A stretch of DNA of 64,000 bases from Halomonas sp. S3-1-1 (GTDB taxonomy: Bacteria > Pseudomonadota > Gammaproteobacteria > Pseudomonadales > Halomonadaceae), in assembly GCF_023757625.1 (NCBI RefSeq), contig NZ_JALGBZ010000007.1, positions 1 through 64,000 on the forward strand. The letters run 5' to 3'. Positions within the stretch are counted from its first letter, which is position 1. Every line of letters begins with the position of its first letter. Of this stretch, positions 62,243 through 64,000 are shown piece after piece. The notes under the pieces were generated by a model. That model saw nothing but the letters and a program-made list of their open reading frames with translations, searched no databases and was not told the DNA's origin. Made by a program: the position numbers and the translations under genes.

Positions 62243-63109
62243 ATGAGCACTAGTCTTCTACCGGTGGGTCAGCTTTCTCCAGGCAACGACCTGGGCGGTT
62301 ACATTCAAGCGGTCAATTGCATTTCTGTGCTTACCGTCGAAGAGGAGCAGGCGCTGGCACGCCGCCTCTACGACGAGGGCGATCTCGAAGCGGCGCGGCG
62401 GCTGGTCATGTCGCACCTGCGCTTCGTGGTTCATATTGCGCGCAGCTACTCGGGCTACGGGCTGCCCCAGGCCGACCTGATTCAGGAAGGCAACGTGGGT
62501 CTGATGAAGGCGGTCAAACGCTTCGACCCCAATCAGGGCGTGCGGCTGGTCTCTTTCGCCGTGCACTGGATCAAGGCCGAAATTCACGAGTTCGTGCTGC
62601 GCAACTGGCGCATCGTGAAAATCGCGACCACCAAGGCCCAGCGCAAGCTGTTCTTCAATCTGCGCAGCGCGAAAAAGCGTTTGGCTTGGCTGAACAACGA
62701 CGAAGTTGACGCCATCGCCAAGGATCTCGATGTAAAACCCGAGATCGTTCGAGACATGGAAGGGCGCCTATCGGCGTTCGATGCAGGCTTCGATGCCTCG
62801 CCGAGCGACGATGAAGATAGCCCCTACCAGGCGCCGGCGCAGTTTCTCGACGACGCCACTTTGGATCCGGCAACTCAGCTTGAGGACAGCGACTTCGAAG
62901 AGGATTCCACGCGCCGCCTGCAGCTGGCGCTAAGTGAGCTCGACGACCGCTCGCGGGATATCCTGCAGCGCCGCTGGCTGACCGACGACAAGTCGACGCT
63001 GCACGACTTGGCCGACGTTTACGGCGTGAGCGCCGAGCGCATTCGCCAGCTCGAAAAGAACGCCATGAAGAAGCTTCGCGCTAAGATGGGCGACACCCTC
63101 GCCGCCTAA
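62243..63109 (+). CDS. rpoH: Heat-shock sigma factor RpoH
   Basis: 288 aa. Sigma region 2 with [31 protein letters not shown] and [20 protein letters not shown] (split over 2.1-2.4), the RpoH box QRKLFFNLR near residue 133 and region 4 [26 protein letters not shown] precedes ATG 62243; a longer frame to 62141 lies in the leader. The 181-bp gap after ftsX (62062-62242) presumably holds its promoters and the temperature-sensitive leader; the latter was not verified. Confidence 0.96.
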   Translation: MSTSLLPVGQLSPGNDLGGYIQAVNCISVLTVEEEQALARRLYDEGDLEAARRLVMSHLRFVVHIARSYSGYGLPQADLIQEGNVGLMKAVKRFDPNQGVRLVSFAVHWIKAEIHEFVLRNWRIVKIATTKAQRKLFFNLRSAKKRLAWLNNDEVDAIAKDLDVKPEIVRDMEGRLSAFDAGFDASPSDDEDSPYQAPAQFLDDATLDPATQLEDSDFEEDSTRRLQLALSELDDRSRDILQRRWLTDDKSTLHDLADVYGVSAERIRQLEKNAMKKLRAKMGDTLAA

Positions 63110-63128
63110 TTCGAAGCGATGAAAAGCG

Positions 63129-63157
63129 AAAAGCCCCGGCATCCACCGGGGCTTTTT
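63129..63157. terminator. Bidirectional terminator between rpoH and slmA
   Basis: AAAAGCCCCGG-6nt-CCGGGGCTTTTT, symmetric, so it can end both the rpoH and the slmA transcripts. Confidence 0.92.
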
Positions 63158-63183
63158 CATGCCTGCACGTTTGAATTGAGCTT

Positions 63184-63792
63184 TTAGGCGGGCATGGCGC
63201 TCTCTTTCAATAGCCCCGAGGCGATCAGCGCCCACTGGTCGTCCCAGTACTCGGTTGGGACGCGCTTGAAGTCGCTGCGCACGTACTGCGAAATGCGTCC
63301 TTCGGCCTGGGCGATGAGCAAATTCGCCGCCGCCGAGGCGGTGATGGTCGTGCGCCGACCTTCGCGGATTTCTGCCTCGCGCAGGATTTGCTTGAGCTGA
63401 GTCTCCAATCGTTCAAAGAGCTGGTGCACGCGCTGTCTGAGCCTGGCCGTCTCGCCGGTGAGCACGTCGCCGCCGAGAACCCGCGCAAGCCCCGGGTTTT
63501 TCTCGGCAAAGCCCAAAAGCAGCGAGAGAATCGTCGCGCAGCGGCGCTCGGCATCGGGGATGTCCTCGAGAATACGCGTGATGCGCGCGAAGACGCTCTC
63601 CTCGATGTAGTCGATCAAACCCTCGAACATGCGCGCCTTGCTCGGAAAGTGGCGATACAGCGCCGCCTCGGAGACGCCGACTTGGCGGGCCAGCGCGGCG
63701 GTGGTGATACGCTTGCCGCTGTCCTCTTCGAGCATGATGGCCAGCGCTTGCAGGATCTGTTCGCGCCGACGCGGTTTGTTGTCATCGCTCAT
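63184..63792 (-). CDS. slmA: Nucleoid-occlusion factor SlmA
   Basis: 202 aa TetR-fold protein: HTH RITTAALARQVGVSEAALYRHFPSKARMFEGL and the SlmA-type C-terminal domain (VRSDFKRVPTEYWDDQW). It binds specific DNA sites and blocks FtsZ assembly over the nucleoid. It lies 16 bp after argB on the same strand. Together with minCDE this window holds both main positive-selection systems for the division site. Confidence 0.95.
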   Translation of the reverse strand: MSDDNKPRRREQILQALAIMLEEDSGKRITTAALARQVGVSEAALYRHFPSKARMFEGLIDYIEESVFARITRILEDIPDAERRCATILSLLLGFAEKNPGLARVLGGDVLTGETARLRQRVHQLFERLETQLKQILREAEIREGRRTTITASAAANLLIAQAEGRISQYVRSDFKRVPTEYWDDQWALIASGLLKESAMPA

Positions 63793-63808
63793 GTGCCACC
63801 CCCTTGCC

Positions 63809-64000
<192 letters not shown>

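Overview
This 64 kb window is chromosomal DNA from a GC-rich gammaproteobacterium, most probably a member of the Halomonadaceae (Halomonas or a close relative). That placement is inferred from gene content and order (minCDE, xerD-dsbC-hom-thrC, rpsP-rimM-trmD-rplS, prfB-lysS, rsmD/ftsY-ftsE-ftsX-rpoH, slmA beside argB), a PhaB-type reductase, a FadL porin and several Pseudomonas-like neighbourhoods. No species-level claim is possible. Nearly all of it is core genome: no insertion sequence, prophage, CRISPR array or other obvious mobile element was seen.

Layout. 1-165 is the end of an rRNA operon (5S rRNA plus terminator). 293-10,493 is a mixed set of small housekeeping and hypothetical genes: an isochorismatase-like hydrolase, YaaA, a Tas-type aldo/keto reductase, a Sel1 protein, a DEDD exonuclease, a LOG-family protein, a DUF501 protein, a thioesterase, an HNH protein, a MalY/PatB enzyme and the CnoX/YbbN co-chaperone. 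10,527-23,084 is a metal-homeostasis region. It holds nickel importer nikABCDE with a perfect NikR-type palindrome in front of nikA. Next come znuA and, divergently, a compact operon znuC-znuB-DUF1826-dksA2-COG0523 GTPase with a Zur-type box between them. Last is a divergent pair made of a GlxA-type regulator and a class III alcohol dehydrogenase that has its own Zur-like box. An initiator tRNA and phaB follow.

24,588-38,439 carries a DUF349 protein, the minCDE division-site system, exonuclease I, pitrilysin, a degenerate SRAP-domain protein, a TetR regulator with a PlsC-type acyltransferase, a CorC-type membrane protein and YpjD. 38,707-42,638 is ffh followed by rpsP-rimM-trmD-rplS. 42,735-49,660 is xerD-dsbC-hom-thrC-recJ-like and a YitT-type membrane protein. 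49,965-58,050 is fadL, prfB (with the classical +1 programmed frameshift), lysS, an MFS exporter, bolA, a divergent holD (psi), rimI and zapB. 58,122-64,000 is rsmD divergent from ftsY-ftsE-ftsX, then rpoH, slmA and the 3' end of argB.

The most interesting reading is that the metal region is a zinc-limitation module. High-affinity zinc uptake (ZnuABC with a long His-rich loop) is joined to a zinc-finger-less DksA, a COG0523 metallochaperone GTPase and a DUF1826 protein. Next to it lies a class III alcohol dehydrogenase that has lost two of the four structural-zinc cysteines and sits behind a sequence almost identical to the znu Zur box. A second notable item is a SRAP (HMCES/YedK) homologue in which all four known catalytic positions are substituted. 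Start codons were re-chosen from Shine-Dalgarno positions where needed; TTG and GTG starts are common here (minD, trmD, xerD, hom, nikD, the CorC gene, nikC, holD, rimI).
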